This document shows positions 28,902-39,386 of a DNA stretch of 64,000 nucleotides, one piece after another. The stretch covers positions 3,720,001 through 3,784,000 of the forward strand of contig OZ223471.1 of NCBI GenBank assembly GCA_965140775.1, in the 5' to 3' direction. The translations under genes were made by a program, and so were the position numbers. Positions within the stretch are counted from its first letter, which is position 1; the number at the start of each line of letters is the position of its first letter. The DNA is from UBA6244 sp965140775. Lineage in GTDB: Bacteria; Bacteroidota; Bacteroidia; Bacteroidales; F082. Under the pieces are notes generated by a model. The model was not told the origin of the DNA. It saw only the letters and a list, made by a program, of their open reading frames with translations, and did no database searches.

Positions 28902-31900
28902 ATGAAAAAATATATAATCATTACATTTTTGGCATTCCTGTTTTGGGGAATGCAACCTAAGGCAATGGCTCAGGAAATACTCGGAAGTTGGGTGATTGGT
29001 ACAGTCCCATTTCCCCTGAGTCCTGATGAAGAATGGAACGCCGAAGCATTTCAGCTCAATTTTTCAACGACAGGTATTTCAGATGTTTATTTAAGTGGAA
29101 TACCATTTGTTAACTATGATTCCAGACGGTCAACAGCAACAGGCAGTGGGTATTTCACCGGCAATAGCTTGGCTTGTTATGTAGTGACGAACAATGACTG
29201 GATACACTATTTCAACGGCAATCATATATTAAAACATTCAACTTCATGGAGCTTAATGGATCACACTACGATGGTTATCCCTCGACCTGGAAATCCTGAT
29301 CAGTTTTGCGCAATATACTCAGCCAACGGATCGAGATCACAAGATGGATATATGTGGATAACAATTATTTCGAATCCGGCAGGTGAACTTACGGTTGATC
29401 AATCACACAGCTTTAATTACGACAAACCGGATGACAATACAGATTGGAGTGTGTCGTCAGAATTAAACGGCGACAGATATGTCTATTTTGCATCGAATCC
29501 GGAAGGACTTTGCAGAGTTAGTGTGAATGATGTTTTGAACGATATGGAAGAAATAGAGTATATTTTGCCTTCGAGTGAAAACGGGTTTTCAAACCATTTT
29601 CACGCGCATGAAATTGAAATAAAGCAAAATGCAGATATTACCGAAATCGCGTGGACTACGCTCGAAAACTCAGGCAATTTGTATATGGTAGCTTGCGACG
29701 TGGAAGGCAATCCGGTCTCGCAAAATGTGTACAGTATTGGCGAAGGAAGAATCACCGGAATTGAGTTTGCGCAAAATGAAAATAACACCATCTATTTATC
29801 AACTGTTAATCAGGGAATTATAAAATACAACTACAGCCTCCAACAGAAGAGTGTCTTTACCAACTCCATCAACTACAATAAAACCTGTTTACAAACCGCA
29901 CCTGACGGTAATATATATGCCGTAAAAAATACCGGCGATTACTTGGGAATGATTAATCAACAAAGCGATCTGTTTACGCCGGAAATATTCAGGTTTTCTC
30001 ATATTAACGCACCAGGTGAGAACGGCTACCTGACTAACAAAAGGATGGTGGCGGGGGAAGCATTTTTTTTGTTGCCCAAGCATGATGTATTGAATACAAC
30101 CATAGAAATATCCGATGTTTCGTGCCCGGGGATGTCAGATGGGAAGATTAAAATATATGCAGGAGGTGGCACGCCTGACTACACCATTTCGTGTTTTATG
30201 GGGGCTACTGAAATCACAGACTTCTATTACGACCCCATTGAGTATTCGTTTAACAAAGAGAACCTGTCGGAAGGTGACTATAATTACACCATTAGCGATG
30301 CCCGTGGAAGTGTGACGACCGGAACGTTTCATATTGGAGTAAACGACGATTACTACGATTTTAAAGACACCAAATTTGAGGTATCTGCCAGCCGCTCGCT
30401 ACCCGATGCCGACATGCCACTCAACACCTACAGTTTTGAGGAGGGAATACTCATTCGCTCGGGAGCTAGCCTTACCATTACCGGATCTGTATATGAATTT
30501 GGAGTAAGGGGTAAAATCATCATCGAGCCCGGTGCTACCCTCGAATTGGTGGGTACCACACTAACCAACCACGAAGAATGTCATTTGATATGGCAAGGGG
30601 TTGAAGTGCAAGGGGATGCGACCATGCCACAGCAACCTGAACTCATCAATGGTGTATGGGTGTATCACCAGGGCAGGCTGGTTATGCAAAATGCTACCAT
30701 TAGCAACGCTTATCAAGCGGTGGGACTACTTACCCGAAATAGCAATGGAGATATTGAGGTAAACTCCGGTGGTGGCATCGTTGTGGCCAACAATTCCTAT
30801 TTCATCAACAATGTCAACAGCGTTCAGTTTATCCCCTATAAAAATTTCAATCCGGGATCAATAGCTCAAATCGATAACGTGAGCTATTTCAGTGATTGTA
30901 ATTTTGTAATCGACCAATCCTATCTTGGTGATGAAACCTTTTCCAATCATGTAAACATGTATGGGGTAAAAGGGATTGATTTTAGGGGTTGCGATTTTAG
31001 CAACACCGCCCTTCACGACATCAGCACAACCAACACCGGTATAGTGGCTTATGGTGCAGGATTTACAGTCACCTCTCTTTGCAGCCAGCATGTTGACCCA
31101 TGTCCTGTAGGATCAGTTGTGCCCAGCACATTTACCGGGTTTTACAATGCCATATCTGTTTACGGTGATAATTCATATATCTATTCGTATCTTGTTGAAA
31201 ATTCGTTGTTCTCGAATAACAAAATTGGAATATTGAATTCGAAGGTAAACTATCCTGTTATTATCAACAATGAGTTTTTCATTGGACATGATCACCCGGA
31301 ATTAACCTACGGAGGTTATGTGGGACTTGGTGTCGATTGCCAACAATCAACCGGTTTCGCCATCGAAAACAATGAGTTTCATAAAAACGGTGCTGCACCA
31401 TTAGGCAGTTACATTGGCATTCGGATCAATGAAACTAAAACCGGATTTGACGAAGTGTATAAAAATACCTTTGATGGTCTGGCAGGAGGCAACTTGTCCG
31501 AAGGTCAAAACTGGAAGGATGGTGACCGCTGGACAGGTCTCGCCTATTACTGCAATGAAAATGACAACAACTGGGCAGATTTTTATGTTTCGAGTGATTT
31601 GCCATCAGGTATTCAAGCCAGACAAGGAGATGATGACCATGCTGCGGGAAACACCTTTTCACCAAGTGCAACATGGCATTTTTACAATGGAGGATCTGAT
31701 GAGATTGGCTATTATTATAACCAAAATGTCTCGGATCAGATACCTGATGACAAAAAGCTTTACCATGTAACAGACGAAGCCAGAAACAATGTGAATACCT
31801 GTCCGGAACACTATACCGGTGGCGGAAGCATTCTTTTAACTTCTGTACAAAAAACAGACAAGGAAACCGATTTCCTGAATAACCTGTATGATTACAACAG

Positions 31901-32987
31901 CGTGGAAGCGCAGTATGAAGCCTTAGTTGATGGAGGAAGTACATCCGGTGAATTGTCTGACATACAAACAGCTACTCCTGATGAAATGTGGGAATTGAGA
32001 GCAAAATTATTGGGTGATTCACCACATCTTTCGTTAGAGGTTCTTATGGAGGCCTCCGATCGCACTGATGTATTTCCGGATGATGTCCTTTTTGACATAC
32101 TGGCATCAAACCCCGATGAACTCAAAAGGGACACCCTGATCAGTTACCTAGAGAACAAGGAGAACCCGTTACCGGATTATATGATTGCCATTTTGCTTCA
32201 GGTAGCCCAGGGAACTACCTATAAAACCGTGCTGCAAAATCAGATGTCGCTTTACAATCAATACAAAACAAAGGCTGCCAGCGACATGGTAAGAAGCTTG
32301 TTGAATGATACTATCGCCGACCTAACAGAATTGCGGAACTGGCTCGACAACACCTCTACCCTAAAGGCAGACGAGCAAATTATTGCTACCTACATGCATG
32401 AAGGTAATTATTCGGATGCCCTGGCTATGGCCGCTCTGTTGCCTGACACCTATAATTTATCAAGTGAAGAGCTGAGTGAACACACTAATTATGTAACTTT
32501 ACTCAATTTACAAGTTGCGATGGCCCAAACAAACAGAAATATTTTTCAGTTAGATTCAACTGAGTTTAACACCGTGCTGTCATTGGCAGATAACAGCAAA
32601 GGTACAGGTGGTGTATTGGCACGCAATATGTTGACATATGCCTACGGTTACAACTTTTACACCTTTCCAGAACTTAACGATACGGCATCATATAAAATTC
32701 AACCTGCCGGTTGGAACAATTTCATTGAATGGTCAGGGGTTGAAATATCAGCCAAGCCCAATCCTGCAAAAGCATGGACAGCCTTTGACTATGTCCTTCC
32801 TGATGCCGATTCCAAAGGAAGCATCCTTATTACTGATGTTTCCGGCAGGTTAATCCAAACCATCCCAGTTTCAGGACTTCAGGGGCAAGAAGTTTGGGAT
32901 ACCCGTAATGTAAAAGCCGGGGTATATTTCTTCACTCTTAATGCAGGAGGAATAAGTAAAACCGGCAAAATTGTTGTTAGTAAATAG
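28902..32987 (+). CDS. Large T9SS-secreted beta-helix protein with SprB-like repeat
   Basis: 1361 residues. There is a Sec signal peptide (cut after about M-A-Q). The N-terminal ~380 residues look like a beta-propeller (repeated strands with N-x-x-Y/W-x-S patterns). At ~405-470 is an SprB-type repeat (V-S-C-P-G-M-S-D-G-K-I-K-I-Y-A-G-G-G). At ~520-880 a right-handed parallel beta-helix has many N-N-x-F/I turns. An alpha-helical stretch follows at ~1000-1270. The last ~80 residues are a type A T9SS sorting domain (P-N-P-A-K start, G-V-Y-F-F-T-L, K-I-V-V-S-K end). It should be exported through the outer membrane and attached to the surface or released. Adhesion or glycan binding is plausible; no catalytic motif was recognised. 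Confidence 0.85.
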   Translation: MKKYIIITFLAFLFWGMQPKAMAQEILGSWVIGTVPFPLSPDEEWNAEAFQLNFSTTGISDVYLSGIPFVNYDSRRSTATGSGYFTGNSLACYVVTNNDWIHYFNGNHILKHSTSWSLMDHTTMVIPRPGNPDQFCAIYSANGSRSQDGYMWITIISNPAGELTVDQSHSFNYDKPDDNTDWSVSSELNGDRYVYFASNPEGLCRVSVNDVLNDMEEIEYILPSSENGFSNHFHAHEIEIKQNADITEIAWTTLENSGNLYMVACDVEGNPVSQNVYSIGEGRITGIEFAQNENNTIYLSTVNQGIIKYNYSLQQKSVFTNSINYNKTCLQTAPDGNIYAVKNTGDYLGMINQQSDLFTPEIFRFSHINAPGENGYLTNKRMVAGEAFFLLPKHDVLNTTIEISDVSCPGMSDGKIKIYAGGGTPDYTISCFMGATEITDFYYDPIEYSFNKENLSEGDYNYTISDARGSVTTGTFHIGVNDDYYDFKDTKFEVSASRSLPDADMPLNTYSFEEGILIRSGASLTITGSVYEFGVRGKIIIEPGATLELVGTTLTNHEECHLIWQGVEVQGDATMPQQPELINGVWVYHQGRLVMQNATISNAYQAVGLLTRNSNGDIEVNSGGGIVVANNSYFINNVNSVQFIPYKNFNPGSIAQIDNVSYFSDCNFVIDQSYLGDETFSNHVNMYGVKGIDFRGCDFSNTALHDISTTNTGIVAYGAGFTVTSLCSQHVDPCPVGSVVPSTFTGFYNAISVYGDNSYIYSYLVENSLFSNNKIGILNSKVNYPVIINNEFFIGHDHPELTYGGYVGLGVDCQQSTGFAIENNEFHKNGAAPLGSYIGIRINETKTGFDEVYKNTFDGLAGGNLSEGQNWKDGDRWTGLAYYCNENDNNWADFYVSSDLPSGIQARQGDDDHAAGNTFSPSATWHFYNGGSDEIGYYYNQNVSDQIPDDKKLYHVTDEARNNVNTCPEHYTGGGSILLTSVQKTDKETDFLNNLYDYNSVEAQYEALVDGGSTSGELSDIQTATPDEMWELRAKLLGDSPHLSLEVLMEASDRTDVFPDDVLFDILASNPDELKRDTLISYLENKENPLPDYMIAILLQVAQGTTYKTVLQNQMSLYNQYKTKAASDMVRSLLNDTIADLTELRNWLDNTSTLKADEQIIATYMHEGNYSDALAMAALLPDTYNLSSEELSEHTNYVTLLNLQVAMAQTNRNIFQLDSTEFNTVLSLADNSKGTGGVLARNMLTYAYGYNFYTFPELNDTASYKIQPAGWNNFIEWSGVEISAKPNPAKAWTAFDYVLPDADSKGSILITDVSGRLIQTIPVSGLQGQEVWDTRNVKAGVYFFTLNAGGISKTGKIVVSK

Positions 32988-33000
32988 TTTGTTATTTACA

Positions 33001-33030
33001 AAGGGAGAGACAGGGATTGTCTCTCCCTTA
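33001..33030 (+). terminator. Hairpin terminator after the beta-helix gene
   Basis: AAGGGAGAGACA and its exact complement around a 5-base loop (12-bp stem). The T-tract after it is short, so termination may be partial. Confidence 0.65.
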
Positions 33031-33050
33031 TGTAGTTAAAAATATGCATA

Positions 33051-34910
33051 ATGAAAGGAATTTTTAATACACTTATTTTACTCACATGGTCGTTAATTGG
33101 CATCTCCCAATACATGGATATCACCTGGCAACAATGTTTCGGCGGTAGCGATCAAGAAAAGGCCATGGATATGGTAGCCATGGACAACGGATATTTGATA
33201 TTGGGATACACTTATTCTGATGATGGGGATGTATCCAACAACCATGGATCCAACGATGTCTGGCTGGTACGGATTGATTCTTTGGGCAATTTGTTGTGGG
33301 AAAAAGCATTGGGGGGATCACAAAGCGATGGCGGCGCCAGTATTTCAAAGATAACCGACAGCACGTTCTACATCTTAGGAGGATCATTGTCAAATGATGG
33401 GGACATTTCAAACGACCGTTTTCCAAACTCCATGGACTTTTGGTTACTCAAAATAGATGATCAAGGCAATATTCTTTGGGATAAGATTGTAGGGACATCA
33501 CATAAAGATACACCGGAAAAAATTATCACTACGAATGACGGGGGGGCTTTGGCCTTGGGCTTTGCAGGATTAAACGATGGAGACAAAACAGAATGGTATG
33601 GTTATTCTGATATGTGGATGATCAAACTCAACAGCGAGGGAACCACCGAATGGGAATTCACTTTGGGGGGATCTGGCATTGATTTTCCAAATGATATTAT
33701 TCAAACCAGCGATGGGGGATACCTGGTTAGTGGTAGTGCCATCGTGGAGCCGGGGGGTAATTTAACCTGCAATATGCATGACAATGCAGATGCCGTATTG
33801 GTTAAACTCGATTCGACCAGAAACATTGAATGGCAGCATTGCTATGGAGGTAGTGGATATGATGGGGCTATACGAATAATGGAACTTGAAGATGGGTATC
33901 TTTTTTCCGGTTATGCGGATTCTAACGATGGAGATATCTCGGGTTGGCATGGCAGTACTGATATTTGGTTGGTTAAAATCGACTTTTTTGGTGAAATAAT
34001 CTGGCAGAAATGTCTGGGTGGGTCAGAGGATGATATGGCATATAAAGTATTTAAAACAAATGTTGGTGGATACCAGCTTTTTGGCACAACACGATCCCAT
34101 GATGGAGATATTTCTGGAAATCATTCGAGTATGGGTAATTATGACATATGGGCACTTAAGGTCAACGAACTAGGTATAATTGAATGGCAGCAATGTATTG
34201 GCGGAGTATTCTCAGAATACCTGATTTGGGGAGCTATCCAAAATTCTGATTACAGTTACACACTTGCCAGTTCTGCCAATGTGAATAGTTATGATGTACA
34301 ATGTAACATACATGAAGGTTATGGTGATGATTTCTGGCTCTTCAACCTCAAAGACTGCTCCAACTACCAACCCGCCACCCCCCAAGCCCCCGCCGGGCCG
34401 GATACCCTGTGCCACACCAACGATTCCACCTCGGTTTACACCCTTGCACCCGCTGCCGGAGCCAGGGGCTACAGTTGGCAACTGCATCCGGAGGAAGCCG
34501 GCACAATGGCACAAGACAGCCTCACCGCCACCATCACCTGGAACACAGGCTATCAGGGTGAGGTACTCATCTCTGCCGCCAGCTACAACGACTGTGGGCA
34601 GTCGGCCTACTCAGAAGTAAAAACCACTTTTGTTTATACCTGTGTGGGGGTAGAGGAAAATATGGCCGGTGGCTTTGGCTTGCGAGTGTATCCCAATCCT
34701 GCACGGGAGTGGGTTACTTTTGAAACGGGTGACAACAAACCCACCACCATTTTCGTCTATCACCACACCGGGCAGTTGGTGGAAAAGCTGGAATTAAAAG
34801 CAACCCCAACCCGATGGAATACTTCCGGCCTGCCCGGCGGTTTGTATTACTACCGTGCAGAGCAGGACGGGAAAATGATAACGGGCAAAGTGGTATTGCT
34901 TGGGGAGTGA
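33051..34910 (+). CDS. T9SS-secreted repeat protein, founder-like member of the tandem family
   Basis: 619 residues with a Sec signal peptide. Residues ~20-430 are about seven repeats of 55-65 residues built on W-x-x-C-x-G-G-S, D-G-G-Y-L-x-x-G, S-x-D-G-D-(V/I)-S, D-(I/V)-W-L-V-(R/K)-I-D and G-N-I-x-W, a propeller-like array. Residues ~435-535 are an Ig/PKD-like domain with four Cys, and the last ~75 a T9SS type A sorting domain (Y-P-N-P-A-R-E-W). The DNA from about 34340 to the stop is almost the same as in the three following genes, while the repeats differ. The role is unknown; surface display is predicted. Confidence 0.85.
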   Translation: MKGIFNTLILLTWSLIGISQYMDITWQQCFGGSDQEKAMDMVAMDNGYLILGYTYSDDGDVSNNHGSNDVWLVRIDSLGNLLWEKALGGSQSDGGASISKITDSTFYILGGSLSNDGDISNDRFPNSMDFWLLKIDDQGNILWDKIVGTSHKDTPEKIITTNDGGALALGFAGLNDGDKTEWYGYSDMWMIKLNSEGTTEWEFTLGGSGIDFPNDIIQTSDGGYLVSGSAIVEPGGNLTCNMHDNADAVLVKLDSTRNIEWQHCYGGSGYDGAIRIMELEDGYLFSGYADSNDGDISGWHGSTDIWLVKIDFFGEIIWQKCLGGSEDDMAYKVFKTNVGGYQLFGTTRSHDGDISGNHSSMGNYDIWALKVNELGIIEWQQCIGGVFSEYLIWGAIQNSDYSYTLASSANVNSYDVQCNIHEGYGDDFWLFNLKDCSNYQPATPQAPAGPDTLCHTNDSTSVYTLAPAAGARGYSWQLHPEEAGTMAQDSLTATITWNTGYQGEVLISAASYNDCGQSAYSEVKTTFVYTCVGVEENMAGGFGLRVYPNPAREWVTFETGDNKPTTIFVYHHTGQLVEKLELKATPTRWNTSGLPGGLYYYRAEQDGKMITGKVVLLGE

Positions 34911-34917
34911 GGATTTA

Positions 34918-35069
34918 AAACCTGACAGGTTTTCGAAACCTGTCAGGTTTGGTTAACAACGCGTTTTTCACGAATGCTTTGACATATGAGAATTTCGATT
35001 AAAAATAAAATTGGGGGATATGGCAGCGGAGAAGCAACTAATCCCACCTGTTTATATTAATTTCGAGCT
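34918..35069 (+). repeat. Hairpin plus leader cassette, copy 1
   Basis: The AAACCTGACAGG hairpin (34918-34950), which can end transcription of the preceding gene, is followed by a ~115-base leader (with ACATATGAGAATTTCG and AATTGGGGGATATGGC) and the start of the next gene. The same cassette precedes the next two paralogues and is found twice more after the array. Confidence 0.9.
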
Positions 35070-37067
35070 ATGAAGATAAAAACTCAACATACACAATATA
35101 TACATTGGTGGAGTATGCAGTGCATTAAGCAACTGACAAATTTGACCAAAGCACAACTAACTACCTCCTTATTTATTGCTATTATCCAAATCCTCTTTTT
35201 TCTCCAACCGTCCCAAGCCCAAAACAACATGGCAATATCCTGGCAAAATTGCTATGGTTCTGAATGGATGGACGAGGCCAAGAGTATTGTAGCAACCGAA
35301 GATGGATATCTTGTTCTGGGAGAAATTTCTTATGAAATTACACAAGGCGGAAATGGAGATTCTGATTTATTGGTATTTCGAATTGACACTTTAGGCAACG
35401 TTATTTGGGAGAGAACTTACGGTGGAACGAGAATTGAATATCCATCAGGTATCATAAGTGACAACATGGGAAATTACTACATAAGTGCCTGGACTTTTTC
35501 AAATGATGGGGATATTCAATCAGGTAATCATGGAAACTATGATCGTTGGATAGTAAAAATTGATGGGCAGGGAAATATCATTTGGGAACAATGCTACGGT
35601 GGTAGCAGAGTAGAATATGGGGGTAGGATACAATTGTTGCGCAATGGCAATATCATCACCTATGGAGCCACCCAATCTTTTGATGGGGATGTTCCAATTA
35701 ACTTTGGAGGTTTATTGGATAATTGGATTATGATTATTACACCGGAAGGGGAAATCGTGCAAAGTCAGGTTTATGGGAATGAAGGGCAAAACAATATTTT
35801 CGATCTGGTTGAAACACGGGATGGAGGATTCTTTTTTGTCAGCAAAGCAGAACAAGTTGAAGGAATGGTAGAAGGGAATTTTCACGGAGCTAGTGATGTA
35901 TGGGCTGTAAAACTAACCCCGGACATGGACATCGAATGGCAACAATTGTATGGTGGGAGTGGCTATGATTATGGATACCGAGGAGTTTTGGAATTGGAGG
36001 ACGGGTATATTTTCTCGGCACAGACAGAATCAAATGATGGTGATGTATCCGGTCTTCATACCATTCCGGGTGAAGATATTAAAGATGATATTTGGGTAGT
36101 TCGCATTGATACAGTTGGCAATATCCTGTGGCAGAAATGCCTGGGCGGGTCGGGTTGGGATTATTCCATGGCAGGTTTATATCCAACTCAAGATGGTGGA
36201 TTTATCCTAGTGGCCGAAACAATGTCTGAAGATGGTGATGTGGAAGGTCTGCATAATTATTGGTGGACAGGGCCTCCTCTTTCTGACATTTGGATGGCAA
36301 AGTTATCATCAGAGGGAGTATTGGAATGGAGCCAGTGTTATGGGAGTAATGGTCAAGATCGCCCTGCCTACAATGTCATTCAAAAAAGTGACGACAACTG
36401 GATTATTGCTGCCACCACAACCCCCTTTTCAACAAGCGATAGCTTGTTAATGGGAGATGTTCAATGTGTAGGACATGGACATAGTGACTTCTGGCTCTTC
36501 AACCTCAAAGATTGCTCCAACTACCAACCCGCCACACCCCAAGCCCCCACAGGGCCGGATACCCTGTGCCACACCAACGATTCCACCTCGGTTTATACCC
36601 TTGCTCCCGCAGCCGGAGCCTGGGGCTACGCCTGGCAACTGCAACCCGTGGAGGCAGGCACGCTGGCACAAGACAGCCTCACCGCCACCATCACCTGGAA
36701 CACCGGCTACCAAGGCGAAGTACTCATCTCCGCCGCCAGCTACAACGACTGTGGGCAGTCGGCGTTTTCCGAAGTAAAAACCACCTTTGTTTATACCTGC
36801 GTGGGGGTGGAGGAAAATATAGCCGGTGGCTTTGGGTTAAGGGTGTATCCCAATCCGGCAAGGGAGTGGGTTACTTTTGAAACGGGGGACAACAAACCCA
36901 CCACCATTTTCGTCTATCACCACACCGGGCAGTTGGTGGAAAAGCTGGAATTAAAAGCCACCCCAACCCGATGGAATACTTCCGGCCTGCCCGGCGGTTT
37001 GTATTACTACCGTGCAGAGCAGGACGGGAAAATGGTAACGGGCAAAGTAGTATTGCTTGGGGAGTGA
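35070..37067 (+). CDS. T9SS-secreted repeat protein, tandem paralogue A
   Basis: 665 residues. A long N-terminal region precedes the signal core (L-F-I-A-I-I-Q-I-L-F-F, cut after P-S-Q-A); translation could instead start at Met16 (35115), which gives a signal peptide of more usual length. Then come about seven propeller-type repeats with Y-G-G-S-G-Y-D, D-G-D-V-S-G-L-H and D-I-W-V-V-R-I-D, the Cys-containing Ig-like domain, and the T9SS sorting domain. The N-terminal ~100 residues match paralogue C and the middle matches paralogue B almost base for base. Function unknown; probably a surface-exposed binding protein. Confidence 0.85.
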   Translation: MKIKTQHTQYIHWWSMQCIKQLTNLTKAQLTTSLFIAIIQILFFLQPSQAQNNMAISWQNCYGSEWMDEAKSIVATEDGYLVLGEISYEITQGGNGDSDLLVFRIDTLGNVIWERTYGGTRIEYPSGIISDNMGNYYISAWTFSNDGDIQSGNHGNYDRWIVKIDGQGNIIWEQCYGGSRVEYGGRIQLLRNGNIITYGATQSFDGDVPINFGGLLDNWIMIITPEGEIVQSQVYGNEGQNNIFDLVETRDGGFFFVSKAEQVEGMVEGNFHGASDVWAVKLTPDMDIEWQQLYGGSGYDYGYRGVLELEDGYIFSAQTESNDGDVSGLHTIPGEDIKDDIWVVRIDTVGNILWQKCLGGSGWDYSMAGLYPTQDGGFILVAETMSEDGDVEGLHNYWWTGPPLSDIWMAKLSSEGVLEWSQCYGSNGQDRPAYNVIQKSDDNWIIAATTTPFSTSDSLLMGDVQCVGHGHSDFWLFNLKDCSNYQPATPQAPTGPDTLCHTNDSTSVYTLAPAAGAWGYAWQLQPVEAGTLAQDSLTATITWNTGYQGEVLISAASYNDCGQSAFSEVKTTFVYTCVGVEENIAGGFGLRVYPNPAREWVTFETGDNKPTTIFVYHHTGQLVEKLELKATPTRWNTSGLPGGLYYYRAEQDGKMVTGKVVLLGE

Positions 37068-37074
37068 GGGTTTA

Positions 37075-37227
37075 AAACCTGACAGGTTTCAAAAAACCTG
37101 TCAGGTTTGGTTAACAACGCGTTTTTCACGAATGATTAGACATATGAGAATTTCGATTAAAAATAAAATTGGGGGATACGGCAGCGGAGAAGCAACTAAT
37201 CCCACCTGTTTATATTAATTTCGAGCT
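37075..37227 (+). repeat. Hairpin plus leader cassette, copy 2
   Basis: Hairpin at 37075-37108 followed by the same leader as copy 1 with only a few base changes. Confidence 0.9.
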
Positions 37228-39228
37228 ATGAAGATAAAAACTCAACATACACAATATATACATTGGTGGAGTATGCAGTGCATTAAGCAACTGACAAATT
37301 TGACCAAAGCACAACTAACTACCTCCTTATTTATTGCTATTATCCAAATCCTCTTTTTTCTCCAACCGTCCCAAGCCGAAAACAACATGGAAATATCGTG
37401 GCAAGCGTGCTATGGGACAGAATGGGCTGATAACGCCTATTTCATTGTTTCAACTGAGGATGGGTATCTTGTTTTAGGAGAAATATATTATGACATTACA
37501 CAAGGTGGCAGTGGCGATAATGATTTATTGGTATTCAGGATTGATACATTAGGCAATGTTATATGGGAGAGAACTTACGGTGGAACGAGAATTGAATATC
37601 CATCAGGTATCATAAGTGACAACATGGGAAATTACTACATAAGTGCCTGGACTTTTTCAAATGATGGGGATATTCAATCAGGTAATCATGGAAACTATGA
37701 TCGTTGGATAGTAAAAATCGATGGGCAAGGAAATATCATTTGGGAACAATGCTACGGTGGTAGCAGAGTAGAATATGGGGGTAGGATACAATTGTTGCGC
37801 AATGGCAATATCATCACCTATGGAGCCACCCAATCTTTTGATGGGGATGTTCCAATTAACTTTGGAGGTTTATTGGATAATTGGATTATGATTATTACAC
37901 CGGAAGGGGAAATCGTGCAAAGTCAGGTTTATGGGAATGAAGGGCAAAACAATATTTTCGATCTGGTTGAAACACGGGATGGAGGATTCTTTTTTGCCAG
38001 CAAAGCAGAACAAGTTGAAGGAATGGTAGAAGGCAATTTTCACGGAGCTAGTGATGTATGGGCTGTAAAACTAACCCCGGACATGGACATCGAATGGCAA
38101 CAATTGTATGGTGGGAGTGGCTATGATTATGGATACCGAGGAGTTTTGGAATTGGAGGACGGGTATATTTTCTCGGCACAGACAGAATCAAATGATGGTG
38201 ATGTATCCGGTCTTCATACCATTCCGGGTGAAGATATTAAAGATGATATTTGGGTAGTTCGCATTGATACAGTTGGCAATATCCTGTGGCAGAAATGCCT
38301 GGGCGGGTCGGGTTGGGACTATCCACATGCTGGTCTATATCCTACTGAGGATGGTGGTTTTATGGTAGTGGCCGAAACAATGTCTGAAGATGGTGATGTG
38401 GAAGGTCTGCACTATCTTTGGTATATTACACAAACCCCTAGTTATGACATTTGGATGGTAAAATTATCAGCGGAAGGTGAACTGGAATGGAGCCAATGCT
38501 ATGGGAGTTATGTGGGTGATTACTTGGGATACAACGTTATTCAAAAGGCAGACGACAACTGGATTATTGCAGCCACAGTAACCACTTTTTCAACAGATGA
38601 TAGTTTGAAAAGAGGAGATGTACAATGTGAGGGACATGGAACCTACGATTTCTGGCTCTTCAACCTCAAAGACTGCTCCAACTACCAACCCGCCACACCC
38701 CAAGCCCCCACCGGGCCGGATACCCTGTGCCACACCAATGACTCTATCTCCGTTTACACCCTTGCACCCGCTACCGGAGCCTGGGGCTATAGCTGGCAAC
38801 TACTGCCGGAGGAGGCCGGCACGCTGGCACAAGACAGCCTCACCGCCACCATCACCTGGAACACCGCCTACCAAGGCGAGGTACTCATCTCTGCCGCCAG
38901 CTACAACGACTGTGGGCAGTCTGCGTTTTCAGAAGTAAAAACCACCTTTGTTTATACCTGCGTGGGGGTGGAGGAAAATATGGCCGGTGGCTTTGGGTTA
39001 AGGGTGTATCCCAATCCTGCACGGGAGTGGGTTACTTTTGAAACGGGTGACAACAAACCCACCACCATTTTCGTCTATCACCACACCGGGCAGTTGGTGG
39101 AAAAGCTGGAATTAAAAGCAACCCCAACCCGATGGAATACTTCCGGCCTACCCGGCGGTTTGTATTACTATCGTGCAGAGCAGGAGGGAAAAACGGTAAC
39201 AGGAAAGGTGGTGTTGCTTGGGGAGTGA
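37228..39228 (+). CDS. T9SS-secreted repeat protein, tandem paralogue B (mosaic)
   Basis: 666 residues with the same architecture as paralogue A: signal peptide, about seven ~60-residue repeats, an Ig-like domain and a T9SS sorting domain. It reads as a mosaic. The segment just after the signal peptide (N-N-M-E-I-S-W-Q-A-C-Y-G-T) is its own. The central repeats (about 37560-38320) match paralogue A nearly base for base. The last repeat (about 38395-38650, with Y-L-W-Y-I-T-Q-T-P-S-Y-D) matches paralogue C. This pattern suggests gene conversion or unequal crossing-over among the copies. Start alternatives are as for paralogue A. Confidence 0.85.
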   Translation: MKIKTQHTQYIHWWSMQCIKQLTNLTKAQLTTSLFIAIIQILFFLQPSQAENNMEISWQACYGTEWADNAYFIVSTEDGYLVLGEIYYDITQGGSGDNDLLVFRIDTLGNVIWERTYGGTRIEYPSGIISDNMGNYYISAWTFSNDGDIQSGNHGNYDRWIVKIDGQGNIIWEQCYGGSRVEYGGRIQLLRNGNIITYGATQSFDGDVPINFGGLLDNWIMIITPEGEIVQSQVYGNEGQNNIFDLVETRDGGFFFASKAEQVEGMVEGNFHGASDVWAVKLTPDMDIEWQQLYGGSGYDYGYRGVLELEDGYIFSAQTESNDGDVSGLHTIPGEDIKDDIWVVRIDTVGNILWQKCLGGSGWDYPHAGLYPTEDGGFMVVAETMSEDGDVEGLHYLWYITQTPSYDIWMVKLSAEGELEWSQCYGSYVGDYLGYNVIQKADDNWIIAATVTTFSTDDSLKRGDVQCEGHGTYDFWLFNLKDCSNYQPATPQAPTGPDTLCHTNDSISVYTLAPATGAWGYSWQLLPEEAGTLAQDSLTATITWNTAYQGEVLISAASYNDCGQSAFSEVKTTFVYTCVGVEENMAGGFGLRVYPNPAREWVTFETGDNKPTTIFVYHHTGQLVEKLELKATPTRWNTSGLPGGLYYYRAEQEGKTVTGKVVLLGE

Positions 39229-39236
39229 GGATTTAT

Positions 39237-39386
39237 AACCTGACAGGTTTTTGAAACCTGTCAGGTTTAGTTAACAACGCGTTTTCAGGTATGCTTTGAC
39301 ATATGAGAATTTCGATTAAAAATAAAATTGGGGGATATGGCAGCGGAGAAGCAACTAATCCCACCTGTTTATATTAATTTCGAGCT
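39237..39386 (+). repeat. Hairpin plus leader cassette, copy 3
   Basis: Hairpin at 39237-39267 followed by the leader, nearly the same as copies 1 and 2. Confidence 0.9.

Noticed and set aside
36447..36777. Pro-rich and Gly-rich frames in the C-terminal part of the T9SS paralogues
   Set aside because: They are alternate frames of the same GC-richer Ig-like segment and recur in each copy for that reason.
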